Part shown: one piece after another, positions 1 to 8,766 of the stretch | Layout: each line of letters opens with the position of its first letter | Position numbering within the stretch: the stretch's first letter is position 1 | Assembly (NCBI GenBank): GCA_039908525.1 | Contig: JAMOAY010000010.1 | Location: 62,001 to 126,000 of the forward strand | Length of the DNA: 64,000 nucleotides | Direction: 5' to 3' | Source: Magnetaquicoccus sp039908525 | GTDB lineage: Bacteria > Pseudomonadota > Magnetococcia > Magnetococcales > Magnetaquicoccaceae | Position numbers and translations under genes: made by a program | The notes under the pieces: model-generated | What the model saw: the letters and a program-made list of their open reading frames with translations, nothing else | What the model was told of the DNA's origin: nothing | The model's database searches: none

Positions 1-566
1 AGTTTGAAGGTGCTGGCGCCGGCCTCATGGCCGGCCTGGAACCCTTTCTGATTGCGGGCGACCACCGCCGCACCCTGTTTGGCAAATTTCTTTTCGATGA
101 TTTGCAGAAAGGGCGCCGGGGTCAACCCCAGCAGGCCAGCCACAAAACCGAGCACCACCAGATTGCGGGAGCGGGCCCCACCGGTATATTTTTCCGCCAT
201 CTCCCGGATTGGCAGGCCGTAGGGGATCTGGCCCGGCAGTACATGACCGCTCATGTGTCCCCCCTCGGGACAAGCGGCCACCGGTTGCGATTCGTAGATC
301 ACGGCCCCGTCATCACGTACCTCGCCGGCATGGGGAATGGCATGCGCATCATCCAGGGAGACCAGAATGTCCGACTGACGTTTGAGGGAATAGGACTGTT
401 CGGTGGTGATGCGCAACCGGGCGATACACTTGCCGAACCCCCGGATCTCTGCCGGATAGACATCAAAACAGATCACCCGATAGCCCATGGCGGCGACGGC
501 GCTGCGCAGGATATCCCCGGCCGCGATGGTCCCATCTCCCGCCGAGCCGCACAGGGCAATCTGCAC
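1..566 (-). CDS. 2-oxoacid:acceptor oxidoreductase, gamma subunit (partial, 3' end off the window)
   Basis: This is the gamma (PFOR/KFOR gamma-fold) component of a CoA-dependent 2-oxoacid:ferredoxin oxidoreductase. Reading leftward, the protein begins with MQIALCGSAGDGTIAAGDI, the glycine-rich start of this family, continues with a DVYPAEIRGFGK segment, and stays open to the window edge. I chose the GTG at 566 because the family's first strand begins there; no good ribosome-binding site lies close upstream, so a few codons of uncertainty remain. It is downstream of two flavoprotein genes on the same strand, and the alpha and beta subunits would be expected further left. The substrate (pyruvate or 2-oxoglutarate) cannot be told from this fragment. 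Confidence 0.75.
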   Translation of the reverse strand, partial: MQIALCGSAGDGTIAAGDILRSAVAAMGYRVICFDVYPAEIRGFGKCIARLRITTEQSYSLKRQSDILVSLDDAHAIPHAGEVRDDGAVIYESQPVAACPEGGHMSGHVLPGQIPYGLPIREMAEKYTGGARSRNLVVLGFVAGLLGLTPAPFLQIIEKKFAKQGAAVVARNQKGFQAGHEAGASTFK

Positions 567-630
567 GTCCGTGCTGAGCGGTGCACTCCTGTCCGGGGAA
601 GCGGTCCGGGTGGGCGGCAGGAGAGCCGGC

Positions 631-1695
631 TTAGTCGTAGGCCCAGAAAGGGGAGTCGATGTGGCCTTGGCTGTCTTGGACGAGCGTTTCGTCTTGAGTT
701 GTTGAGAAGTGTTCATTGCCACCTGTCATGTTGATAGCTGCCACCGCACCCATGGCGCGGACATTTTTGTATCCGTAATAAAAATGGTAAGCGTGTTCTC
801 TCTCCGACCAGATCTGGCACACATCCCCGGCGGCAAAGATGTGGAGGTCGCTGGTGCGCAGGGTCGCATTCACCAGCAATCCCCGCTCGATATCCGTACC
901 GGAACCCATCATGAACTCCACCATGGGAACCAGTCCGTAACAGGGCATCACCACATCCCCGTACAGATCCCCTCCCTGATGGAAAATCACCCGCCGGGCA
1001 GGCAAACCGCTGGTGCCTTGCTCGATGGTCGCCACCCCACCCTGGGCCTCCCCGTCGACCAGCTCAATGCCCATGCGCTGCAGGGCTTGCAGAAACTCTC
1101 CCCGTTTGTCCGGCGCCACGGCATGGGGCCAAAAAGTTGTTTCGTGGGTGACCAGCACGACCCGATGGTCCATGCCGAGCAGCACCCGCGCCAGATCCAG
1201 GCCAATCATGTCACCACCCAGCATGATCACCGTGCCCTTGTCCGGCAGCGCCTTGCGCATCGCCATGGCATGCTCGTAGGTGCTGAAATAGCTGAGCAGA
1301 TGGCGGCAGTCGGCCAACTCTTCCGGAAGATAACCGCGCCCCCCGGTCGCCACCAGCAGGGTGTCGTAGTAGATGGATTCGTTGTGGGCCAGCATGACCT
1401 GGCGGCGCACCGCATTGACGGAGACCACCCGACTGTCCCGTCGTACCTGAATGCGGCGCTGCCGGTAGTGTTCTGCCGAATGGGGCAACAGCTCCCGCCA
1501 GTCCATGTGGTCACGAAACAGCTGGGGCAACAGGTAACGGTTGTAGAAGAGCAACCGACTGTTGGTGATGATGGTCACCGAGCCCTCCGGATCCCGATCC
1601 CGCAGGGTCTCCGCAGCCTGGTTGCCCGCCACACCATTGCCAATGATGACATAGCGGTGCGGCGCGGGGGAAGAGGAAGCAGCGTGGGCAGTCAT
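631..1695 (-). CDS. FAD/NAD(P)-dependent pyridine nucleotide-disulfide family oxidoreductase
   Basis: A 354-residue flavoprotein. The FAD-binding Rossmann motif is at residues 14-30 (VIIGNGVAGNQAAE), an ATGGRGYLP segment follows near 117, a second nucleotide-binding motif (VIMLGGDMIGLDLARVLL) lies near 150, and the C-terminal FAD motif FAAGDVCQIW near 290 completes the fold. It resembles the NirB/rubredoxin-reductase-like group that reduces an iron-sulfur partner. It starts four bases after the stop of the GltD-like gene at 1700 and ends about 65 bases before the 2-oxoacid oxidoreductase gamma gene, so the three are almost certainly co-transcribed. A role as electron-transfer subunit for that complex is inferred from position; substrate unknown. 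Confidence 0.75.
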   Translation of the reverse strand: MTAHAASSSPAPHRYVIIGNGVAGNQAAETLRDRDPEGSVTIITNSRLLFYNRYLLPQLFRDHMDWRELLPHSAEHYRQRRIQVRRDSRVVSVNAVRRQVMLAHNESIYYDTLLVATGGRGYLPEELADCRHLLSYFSTYEHAMAMRKALPDKGTVIMLGGDMIGLDLARVLLGMDHRVVLVTHETTFWPHAVAPDKRGEFLQALQRMGIELVDGEAQGGVATIEQGTSGLPARRVIFHQGGDLYGDVVMPCYGLVPMVEFMMGSGTDIERGLLVNATLRTSDLHIFAAGDVCQIWSEREHAYHFYYGYKNVRAMGAVAAINMTGGNEHFSTTQDETLVQDSQGHIDSPFWAYD

Positions 1696-1699
1696 GGCA

Positions 1700-3499
1700 T
1701 TATACGTCCACAGTAATAAGTTTGTTACGGGTTATAAAAATGCAGGAGACCGGACAGACCACAAAACAGGCGCCACAGCGGATGCATTCGTTGTTGTCGA
1801 TCCAGATGGCGGCCACCCGATTCCACTCCCGGGTCTCCTGGAGCGGACCGTAGCTGCCATCCGTCTGCAACTCCACATTCTGCACCAGTTTGATGCAGTT
1901 GCGGGGCGCCACCTCGATACAGGCCCGGCAGTAGATGCACCGGTCCACGTCAATCTGGTAGCACAGGTCACATAAGTAGCAGCGTTTGGCCTCTTCGTTT
2001 GCCAAAGGCTGTGTCAGACCACACTCCACCTCCCGATTGAGCTGACGGTTGGCCAGGGGGGTGGTGGGCATGTGCTGCCGGGTGATGAAATCGAAGGCAC
2101 GCTCCCGCAGGGGGGCAGCCACGGGTTCCATCTGTACCACCTGCTGTCGCCGCCTGCCTACCAGCCAGCTGTCCATGGCATCCGCGATCTTGCGCCCATG
2201 ACCGATGGCCTCGATGGCGGTGGTGGCCCCCCGCACATAATCGCCGGCGGCAAACAGACCGGAGACCGAGGTCATGCCATTTTCCGCCACCCGCACGGTG
2301 CCGGAACGGCCCACCTCCACCCGGATGTCCAGAAAGTCGTTGACCGTCTGTTGTCCGACCGCGATGATCAGGGTGTCGCAGGGCTCCACGAACTCCGATC
2401 CTTCGATGGAGACGGCGAGTCGCCGACCATTCTCTCGCCAGCCACCCAGACGGTTCTGCACAAACTCCACCCCCACCAGACGGCCGTTGTCGTCCACTTG
2501 CAGCCCGACAGGGGTGCGCAGGCCTTTGATCCGAATCCCCTCCCGCTTGGTTTCAAACAGCTCTTCCTGATTGACCGGGATGTACTCCTCGCTGGTGCGC
2601 AGATGGATGGTGACCTCCACCGCACCCAGGCGACGGGCCACCCGGGCGCAATCCAGGGCGGTGAAGCCGGCCCCCACCACCGCCACCCGACGCCCCACGC
2701 GCTTGTTCTGCCCGCGATGCAGCTCTGTCAGAAAATACAGCCCATACTCCACGTCCTGGGGGAGATCCCGATCGTCGGCCACTCCCCGCAACGCCAGACG
2801 GTTGGGGGCCATGCACCCGGTACTCAGCAGAACGGCATCAAAGTCGGCCAGCAGGGTGGAGATGCGGATGGCCCCCTTGCCCACGCCCACCGGTGCCCCG
2901 GTCCGCAACTGCACCCCGAGACGGAGCGCATTGTGCAGTTCCAGCTCCAGCATATCGCGTGGCAGGCGGAATTCGGGGATGCCGTAGCGCAACATGCCAC
3001 CTGGTTTCTCCTCGCGTTCGAAGATCACCACGTCGTGCCCCAGCAGGGAGAGATCGTGGGCCGCCGATACACCCGCCGGACCCGCGCCGACCACGGCAAC
3101 CCGTTTGCCTGTGGGGGCATAGAGCCGCTCGGTGATGCGATGTCCCGCATCCTTGGCATCTGCGGAAAATCGTTTCAGGTGGCAGATGCTGACCGCCTCC
3201 CCATTGCCCGGCCAACCATGCCGACAGGCCGACTCGCACGGCCGGGAGCAGATCCGCCCCAACACACCGGGCAGTACATTGGCCCCCCGGTTGATCTCAT
3301 ACGCCTCACCATGCCGACCCTCGGCGATGCTGCGAATGTAGGCGGGCACGTCGGTGCCCGCCGGACAGGCATGCTGACAGGGCACATTTTGTCGCACCCA
3401 GCCGATATCCCGGGGGTCGCTGGAGAGATGCACGGAACCTCTCCCAGGATCGTCTGGAGAGAAAACAGGCGTGTCAGAAGGGGAAAGTTTGCCGGTCAT
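1700..3499 (-). CDS. GltD-like FAD-dependent oxidoreductase with C-terminal double [4Fe-4S] ferredoxin domain
   Basis: A 599-residue protein. The N-terminal cysteine-rich module (VPCQHACPAGTDVPAYI and RICSRPCESAC) is the Fe-S domain of the glutamate synthase small subunit. A GltD-type FAD/NADPH core follows (VAVVGAGPAGVSAAHDLSLL; VAVVGAGFTALDCAR). The last 110 residues carry ferredoxin motifs (CIYCRACIEVAPRNC and CIRCGACFVVCPVSC). GltB is absent, so this is not glutamate synthase; such fusions pass electrons between NAD(P)H and ferredoxin next to 2-oxoacid oxidoreductases. The open frame extends to 3610, but the ATG at 3499 has a clear AAGGTGG site six bases upstream and fits the family start, so it is preferred. 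Confidence 0.8.
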   Translation of the reverse strand: MTGKLSPSDTPVFSPDDPGRGSVHLSSDPRDIGWVRQNVPCQHACPAGTDVPAYIRSIAEGRHGEAYEINRGANVLPGVLGRICSRPCESACRHGWPGNGEAVSICHLKRFSADAKDAGHRITERLYAPTGKRVAVVGAGPAGVSAAHDLSLLGHDVVIFEREEKPGGMLRYGIPEFRLPRDMLELELHNALRLGVQLRTGAPVGVGKGAIRISTLLADFDAVLLSTGCMAPNRLALRGVADDRDLPQDVEYGLYFLTELHRGQNKRVGRRVAVVGAGFTALDCARVARRLGAVEVTIHLRTSEEYIPVNQEELFETKREGIRIKGLRTPVGLQVDDNGRLVGVEFVQNRLGGWRENGRRLAVSIEGSEFVEPCDTLIIAVGQQTVNDFLDIRVEVGRSGTVRVAENGMTSVSGLFAAGDYVRGATTAIEAIGHGRKIADAMDSWLVGRRRQQVVQMEPVAAPLRERAFDFITRQHMPTTPLANRQLNREVECGLTQPLANEEAKRCYLCDLCYQIDVDRCIYCRACIEVAPRNCIKLVQNVELQTDGSYGPLQETREWNRVAAIWIDNNECIRCGACFVVCPVSCIFITRNKLITVDV

Positions 3500-4072
3500 G
3501 GCCTGCCACCTTGTAGATTTCTGGACCCACCCACTGTGGGAGTGGGACCAGCCTAATGGAGGGAGCAACCCCAACGCAAGCAAAAAATGCTGCACCGCAA
3601 AATTTTTCAACCATGCGTTCAGAAATTAAGAATATTATTATTTAATAATATTCTTAATTAGATTGCCACAAACCGCTGGCTTTATGTCGGATTTCCTGCG
3701 TGACCAGAAGAAAAATTTTGCTGCACTGCAAAAAAATGTCTATGGCGTGACGATGGAATTCGTCTACACTCATGCTGACACAGGCGGTTGTTCCCGGCCA
3801 CGGTGGCGAATTACAGTTTTTGTGTGGTTTTTCTGTAACCTCGAAAAGTAACGGTGGCGGTGGCAGGATATGCCGGTCCTATTGCTCCAAGATCTCACGT
3901 CGGTCCGGTGTGTTTGATGCCATAGCGGAGCCCAAGCTGAAAAAGTGGCCAAGCTGTTGAAAGGACAGCGTAGCAACTCTTTTTGGACAGGGGTTCCTCT
4001 GTTAGGATGTGCCTCCCTTCGCCTGCTCCGGTTACAACCCGGTTGCGATGCTTGGCTTGGAGTCGCCCCGAT
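3500..4072. other. Intergenic region between divergent redox and pilus operons
   Basis: This 573-base gap separates the minus-strand redox operon from the plus-strand pilus operon. It is clearly more AT-rich than its flanks and contains a perfect 17-bp-arm palindrome (3624-3659). Short open frames within it show no recognisable protein. It must hold divergent promoters, but I could not pick a convincing -35/-10 pair. Confidence 0.6.
3624..3659. repeat. Perfect AT-rich palindrome (17-bp arms, 2-base centre)
   Basis: The left arm at 3624-3640 (AATTAAGAATATTATTA) is an exact reverse complement of the right arm at 3643-3659, with TT between. Each arm has a single G/C pair. There is no GC stem and no following T-run, so it is not a usual intrinsic terminator. 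It lies about 125 bases upstream of the 3499 start and over 400 bases before the pilus gene start. It could be a dyad operator for a dimeric regulator or simply a cruciform-forming element. Confidence 0.8.
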
Positions 4073-6928
4073 ATGTCTGTGCTGCATGTGCTTCAGGAAA
4101 GGTGGTTTCTGGCCCGCCAGCAGCGGGTGGCGGAGAAACGGTTGCTGTTTTTGTCCGACCAGTGGCTGACGGTCTGTGACTGGCGGCAGGGTCGCTTCAT
4201 GGAGTTGGGGCGCTTCCCCCAGGGAGAAGGTGGTGCCCACGCGGCCTGTGCCGATCTGCTGCGGCACTTGGCGGCCATGGCAGGCAAGTGCGTTCCGCTC
4301 TATCTGCTGGTCGACATGATCGAGGAGGAGTTGCGCCGCGAGCGGATCCCCAAGCTGTGGGGGAGCGACCGCCGTGCCGTCCTGGAACGGCGCCTGGAAC
4401 GGGTTTTTCCGACCACACCTCTGCGGCGTGCTGTATCCCAGGGCACTGCCCGGGAAGGGGGAGAGTGGATCCTGCTGTCGGGTTTGATCCGGCCTGAACG
4501 GGTGACACCCTGGCTGGATGCTGTGCACCAGGCCGGACAGCCCCTGGCCGGGGTCTGGTCGCTGCAACTGCTGAGCCGCTCTCTGCTGCGCAAGATGACA
4601 CCCCGTTCCGAGAATGCCCTGCTGGTGGGGTTTCATTCCGGCGGGTTGCGGCAGACATTTTTTCATCAGGGGCGGACCCTGATCAGTCGTTTGACCCCCA
4701 TCGCTGGGGAATCGCCGGGGTCGTTGGCCACCCTGCTGCGGCAGGAGGTGGAGAAAAGCCGTGGCTATCTCAATCATCTGCGCCTGCTGGCGCCCGACAC
4801 TCCCCTGGACCTGCTGGTGTTGGCCCAGGATGGGCTGTTGGCGGATCTGGCGGGGTGGGAGAAGGAGTCCCCTCCGTATCGCCTGCATCTGGTCGATGCG
4901 GCCCGCTTGGCAGAACAGGTCGGGTTGCGCGGTGGGTTGACCGTCGGGGCGTTGGAACGCCTGCACGGCCATCTGTTGCTGCAGAATCCCTCTGCCAACC
5001 ACTATGCCCCGCAGGACGCGCTCTGCTACCATGCCCGTCCCATGGCGATCCCGGCGGTCTCCTCGGCAGCCTCCCGCCAGAATATGGAACCTCAGTCGCA
5101 GGCCGTGATGCAGCGTCCCGTGCGCCGGTTGGGGGATCTGCTGCTGGAAAAACGGATCATCACCCCGGACCAGTTGCAGACCGCCCTGATCGAGCAGAAG
5201 CGGAGTGGGGAGTCGCTGGGCAGGTTGCTCATTCATCTGGGTTTTGTCCCAGAAGCGGTCATGCGTGACCTGTTGGCAGAGAGCCTTTCCCAACAGAGCA
5301 TAGACCTGCGCGAGGTGCTGCCCCAGGCAGATGTGTTGTCCATGGTTCCCAAGCTTTTTGCCCAGCGGCATGGGGTGTTGCCGGTCTCTTTTGGTCCGCG
5401 CCCCGGTGGCAGGCCGGAGGAGCGGGTGTTGGTGGTGGCCATGTTCAACCCCTTGAATGTGGCGGTGCTGGACACATTGCAGGCCCTGCTGGCCGCAGCC
5501 CAGTGGCCGACGGCGACCGTCAAACCGATGCTGGCCGGTGAAGGGGAGATCCGCGCCGCCATCGACCGCTTTTACGGTTTTGAGCTTTCGGTACGGGGCA
5601 TTCTGCGCGAGTTGGAGACCGGCGAGGTGGACTTGGACAGCCTGGTGCGGGAGTCTGCCGACGACGGCGATGTCATCAGCCATCCCATGGTGCGTCTGGT
5701 CAATGCCTTGTTGACCGATGCCATCCGGCGCTATGTGTCGGATATCCATATCGGCCCCACCAGCGGTGCGGTGCGCATTCGTTATCGCATCGATGGGCTG
5801 TTGCGGGTGATCTACAGCCTGCATCGCCAGTTGATGCCGAGCCTGTTGGTGCGGATCAAGGTGATGGCCGGCATGAACATCGCCGAGTCACGTCTGCCCC
5901 AGGAGGGGCGTATCTCCTTTTTCTACTCCGGGCGCATGGTCCATTTTCGGGTCGCTTCCCATCCGACCATCCATGGGGAGAACCTGGTGCTGCGGGTGCT
6001 GGACCTGCGCGACGCGATGCAGGGGCCGCACCATTTGGGGGTTTCCGAGGACAATGTACAGCGCCTGCTGCGGTTGCTCGGTCGACCGATGGGGTTGATC
6101 CTGGTGACCGGTCCCACCGGCAGTGGCAAGACCACCACCCTTTACTCCATGCTGAACCATCTCAACCGGGAAGAGGTCAACATCATGACCCTGGAGGATC
6201 CGGTCGAATATCCTCTGCCCGCCATCTCCCAGACCCATGTCAACCGCTCGGTGGGACTGGATTATGCCGCCGGTATCCGCTCCATGCTGTGGCAGGATCC
6301 CGACATCATTCTGATCGGCGAGGTGCATGATCGGGAGACCGGCACCATGGCCCTGCAGGCGGCCATGACCGGCCATCTGGTCCTTGCCACCCTGCACGCC
6401 AGCTCTGCCGTGGGCGCCATTCCGCGCCTGCTCAATCTGGGGGTCTCCCGGGAGTTCATTGCGGGCAACGTGTGTGGTATCATCGCCCAGCGTTTGTTGC
6501 GCCGCCTCTGCCCGGCCTGTCGGCGTTCCCGGCCTGCCGATGCCAGGGAGCAGATCCTGTTGGGGGTCAGCACCGGACAGGTGGCGTATGGCGACAAGCA
6601 CGGGCAGGCAACGGCGGATCCCTTGCGGATCCACCAGGCGGTTGGATGCGAAGCGTGTGCCCACACGGGCTACCGGGGACGCTTCCCGGTCATGGAGGTG
6701 TTGATTGTTGACGATGCCCTGGACGAACGGATCGACAACGGGGCATCCCGGGAGCAGTTGCGGGCCATGGTGGAGGCCCAGGGGTTTCGTTCCATGGCAG
6801 AGGATGCGCGGTGCCGGGTTCTGGCAGGGGATACCTCCCTGGAGGAGGTGGCGAGAATTCTGGATCTGATGCCGCCACCGGTCGACCACCGCCACATTCC
6901 CGAGGGAGAAACGTCATGCCGATCCTGA
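4073..6928 (+). CDS. GspE/PilB-family pilus assembly ATPase with a PilM/GspL-like N-terminal domain
   Basis: A 951-residue protein, far longer than usual GspE/PilB (about 560). Residues from about 350 on are canonical: a MshEN/GspE N domain (LGDLLLEKRIITPDQLQTAL), Walker A GPTGSGKTTTLYSML near 680, a Walker B region DPDIILIGEVHDRETG, the LATLHASSA His-box and zinc cysteines (CPACRR and CEACAHTGY) near the end. The first 340 residues are extra and look like the actin-like PilM/GspL/MshI platform fold, by overall pattern rather than motif. The open frame reaches back to 3983, but the ATG at 4073 has a GGAG site and is preferred. It overlaps the next gene by 13 bases. Role: cytoplasmic motor for a type IV or MSHA-like pilus or type II secretion. 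Confidence 0.8.
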   Translation: MSVLHVLQERWFLARQQRVAEKRLLFLSDQWLTVCDWRQGRFMELGRFPQGEGGAHAACADLLRHLAAMAGKCVPLYLLVDMIEEELRRERIPKLWGSDRRAVLERRLERVFPTTPLRRAVSQGTAREGGEWILLSGLIRPERVTPWLDAVHQAGQPLAGVWSLQLLSRSLLRKMTPRSENALLVGFHSGGLRQTFFHQGRTLISRLTPIAGESPGSLATLLRQEVEKSRGYLNHLRLLAPDTPLDLLVLAQDGLLADLAGWEKESPPYRLHLVDAARLAEQVGLRGGLTVGALERLHGHLLLQNPSANHYAPQDALCYHARPMAIPAVSSAASRQNMEPQSQAVMQRPVRRLGDLLLEKRIITPDQLQTALIEQKRSGESLGRLLIHLGFVPEAVMRDLLAESLSQQSIDLREVLPQADVLSMVPKLFAQRHGVLPVSFGPRPGGRPEERVLVVAMFNPLNVAVLDTLQALLAAAQWPTATVKPMLAGEGEIRAAIDRFYGFELSVRGILRELETGEVDLDSLVRESADDGDVISHPMVRLVNALLTDAIRRYVSDIHIGPTSGAVRIRYRIDGLLRVIYSLHRQLMPSLLVRIKVMAGMNIAESRLPQEGRISFFYSGRMVHFRVASHPTIHGENLVLRVLDLRDAMQGPHHLGVSEDNVQRLLRLLGRPMGLILVTGPTGSGKTTTLYSMLNHLNREEVNIMTLEDPVEYPLPAISQTHVNRSVGLDYAAGIRSMLWQDPDIILIGEVHDRETGTMALQAAMTGHLVLATLHASSAVGAIPRLLNLGVSREFIAGNVCGIIAQRLLRRLCPACRRSRPADAREQILLGVSTGQVAYGDKHGQATADPLRIHQAVGCEACAHTGYRGRFPVMEVLIVDDALDERIDNGASREQLRAMVEAQGFRSMAEDARCRVLAGDTSLEEVARILDLMPPPVDHRHIPEGETSCRS

Positions 6929-8136
6929 AGTACAAAGCCGTGGATGGAAATGGAAAAATGCACCGGGGATGGCTGGAGGCTCGTACGGTGGAAGAGCTGG
7001 AACTGCATCTGGCCCACAGGGATCTGTTTCTGGTGCGGGTCCATGACGACGGAGGAAGGAGCGGCGGGTTGCGGCGCCTCTTCCTGGATCGGCATCGGGT
7101 ATCCCGCAAAAGCCTGATCCTGTTCTCCCTGCACATGGGCCAACTGCTTCATGCCGGGGTGGCCATTCCGGTGGCCCTGAAGGAGATGCGGGGTACCCTT
7201 TCCGATCCCGGCCTGGGCATGGTGGTGACCTCCATGGTGGATGATATCCACGCGGGCCAGAGCTTCTCCGATGCCATCCAACACCATCCCCAGGTTTTCC
7301 CACCCCTGTTTGCCAGCCTGATCCGGGTGGGAGAACGGACCGGTCGGCTGGAAGAGATATTGGCCAATCTGGCAGAGAGCCTCAAGTGGGAAGAGGCACT
7401 GCTCTCCCAGACCCGCCAGGCGCTGCGCTATCCGCTGTTTGTGGGAGTGATGGTACTGGCTTTGTTTCTCTTCTTGATGATCTATCTGGCACCCCGCCTG
7501 CTGGCCTTCCTGCCGCACATGGGGGCGGAATTGCCACTGCACACCAGACTGCTGGTTGGTCTCTCCCAGCTTGTCATCCACGGCTGGCCTCTGTTGGTGT
7601 CGCTCCCTGTGCTGGGGTATGGTGCCTCCCGGCTGGCCTGCCATGTCAGTCCCCGGTTTCGTCTTTTGCAGGACAGTTGGCAACTCAGGGTGTGGGTGTT
7701 TGGCCCTCTGCTGCGCAAGGTCCACCTGGTCCGGATTGTCAACGCCCTGGCTTTGATGTACCGCTCCGGCATCTCCATCCTGGATGCCATGGGCAGTGTG
7801 GCCACGCTGAGTGGCAATCAGGCCATACAGCAGGCCATGGAGCGGGCTCAACGGCTGGTTTCCGATGGCTCTGCGGTCAGTGACAGCCTGCAGCAGACCG
7901 GGCTGTTGCAGACACCGCTGCCTCGCCTGCTGCAGGCGGGCGAGGAGGCCGGTCAATTGGATGTGGCCCTGCTCAATGTGGGCTATTTTCTCAACCAGGA
8001 GGTGCAAGAGCGCATTGGCCAGATCCAGTCGCTGCTGGAGCCGGTGTTGACTCTGTTTGTGGGTTCTTTGTTGGCCTGGGTGATCCTTTCCGTCTTGGGG
8101 CCGATTTACGATGTTGTTACCCGCGTACACTTTTAG
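6916..8136 (+). CDS. GspF/PilC-family inner-membrane platform protein
   Basis: A 406-residue protein starting MPILKYKAVDGNGKMHRGWL, the typical GspF/PilC beginning. It has two repeated helical domains (near residues 65-190 and 270-395), the LIRVGERTGRLEEIL signature in the first and LLQAGEEAGQLDVAL in the second, and three hydrophobic segments (about 170-195, 210-235, and near the C-terminus LVGSLLAWVILSVLGPIYDVV). It recruits the ATPase and handles pilin at the inner membrane. The ATG at 6916 overlaps the end of the ATPase gene and has a GGGAGA site, implying translational coupling. Confidence 0.88.
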   Translation: MPILKYKAVDGNGKMHRGWLEARTVEELELHLAHRDLFLVRVHDDGGRSGGLRRLFLDRHRVSRKSLILFSLHMGQLLHAGVAIPVALKEMRGTLSDPGLGMVVTSMVDDIHAGQSFSDAIQHHPQVFPPLFASLIRVGERTGRLEEILANLAESLKWEEALLSQTRQALRYPLFVGVMVLALFLFLMIYLAPRLLAFLPHMGAELPLHTRLLVGLSQLVIHGWPLLVSLPVLGYGASRLACHVSPRFRLLQDSWQLRVWVFGPLLRKVHLVRIVNALALMYRSGISILDAMGSVATLSGNQAIQQAMERAQRLVSDGSAVSDSLQQTGLLQTPLPRLLQAGEEAGQLDVALLNVGYFLNQEVQERIGQIQSLLEPVLTLFVGSLLAWVILSVLGPIYDVVTRVHF

Positions 8137-8734
8137 AACAGCGCGGATGGGTGTGGCCCACCCGCCCCTTCACCGCCGGCAGGGATTTACGCTGGTGGAA
8201 TTGAGCATCGTGCTGGTTGTCATCGGCCTGCTGTTGGGCAGTACCCTGAAGGGACATGTGTTGGTGGAGGAGGCCAGGATCAGGCGCATCGCCATGGAGA
8301 CGGTGGCCCTGGCCGAGGCCCTGCGCAGCTATCGCGCGCTGTACCACGCATGGCCTGGGGATGATTCCCAGGCCGCATCCCGTTGGTCGGGGAGCCGGAA
8401 TGGCAATGGAAATGGGATGCTGGAGGGAAACGGGTTGCCGGAGAGGCCGGAGGGGGAGAGCGGTGTGTTGTGGTCCCATCTGCGCCATGCGGGTTTGGTG
8501 ACAGGGGAGGCCAGTGATCCCACGCCTCCCCGTCATTCGTTGGGTGGTCATATGGGTGTGGGGCAGGGGGTGTTGGGAGTGCCAGGCTTGGCCATCTGCC
8601 TGGAAGAGCTGCCGGCTGTTTATGCGACCGGGTACGATCGGCAGTTTGACGATGGGCAATGGGATGGGGGGCGCATTCGCAGCAGCGGTCCGACCACGGC
8701 GGGTTGGATCGGGACGGTGTGCAGTCAGTTGTAG
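8111..8734 (+). CDS. Type IV prepilin / pseudopilin-like protein
   Basis: A 207-residue protein with a class III prepilin signal: a short basic leader ending RRQG, then FTLVELSIVLVVIGLLLG with glutamate at +5, so prepilin peptidase should cut after the glycine. The globular part has a PGDD segment and an NGNGNGML stretch seen in minor pilins of this type. It overlaps the PilC-like gene by 26 bases if the first ATG (8111) is used; an ATG at 8147 is also possible and gives a more usual 12-residue leader. Likely a minor pilin or pseudopilin. It is the last gene of this operon, facing the sugar cluster. Confidence 0.8.
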   Translation: MLLPAYTFRTARMGVAHPPLHRRQGFTLVELSIVLVVIGLLLGSTLKGHVLVEEARIRRIAMETVALAEALRSYRALYHAWPGDDSQAASRWSGSRNGNGNGMLEGNGLPERPEGESGVLWSHLRHAGLVTGEASDPTPPRHSLGGHMGVGQGVLGVPGLAICLEELPAVYATGYDRQFDDGQWDGGRIRSSGPTTAGWIGTVCSQL

Positions 8735-8766
8735 TGGCTTCCCAGGCCATTGGTTCAACTCAGACG

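Noticed and set aside
1..600. Possible frameshift in the oxidoreductase gamma gene
   Set aside because: Careful reading of the CCCTTTCTGC region keeps one frame open to the window edge.
3770..5824. 684-codon open frame on the minus strand
   Set aside because: It lies antisense to the pilus ATPase gene; its composition (His, Gln, Pro, Arg rich, no motif) is the usual shadow of high-GC coding DNA.
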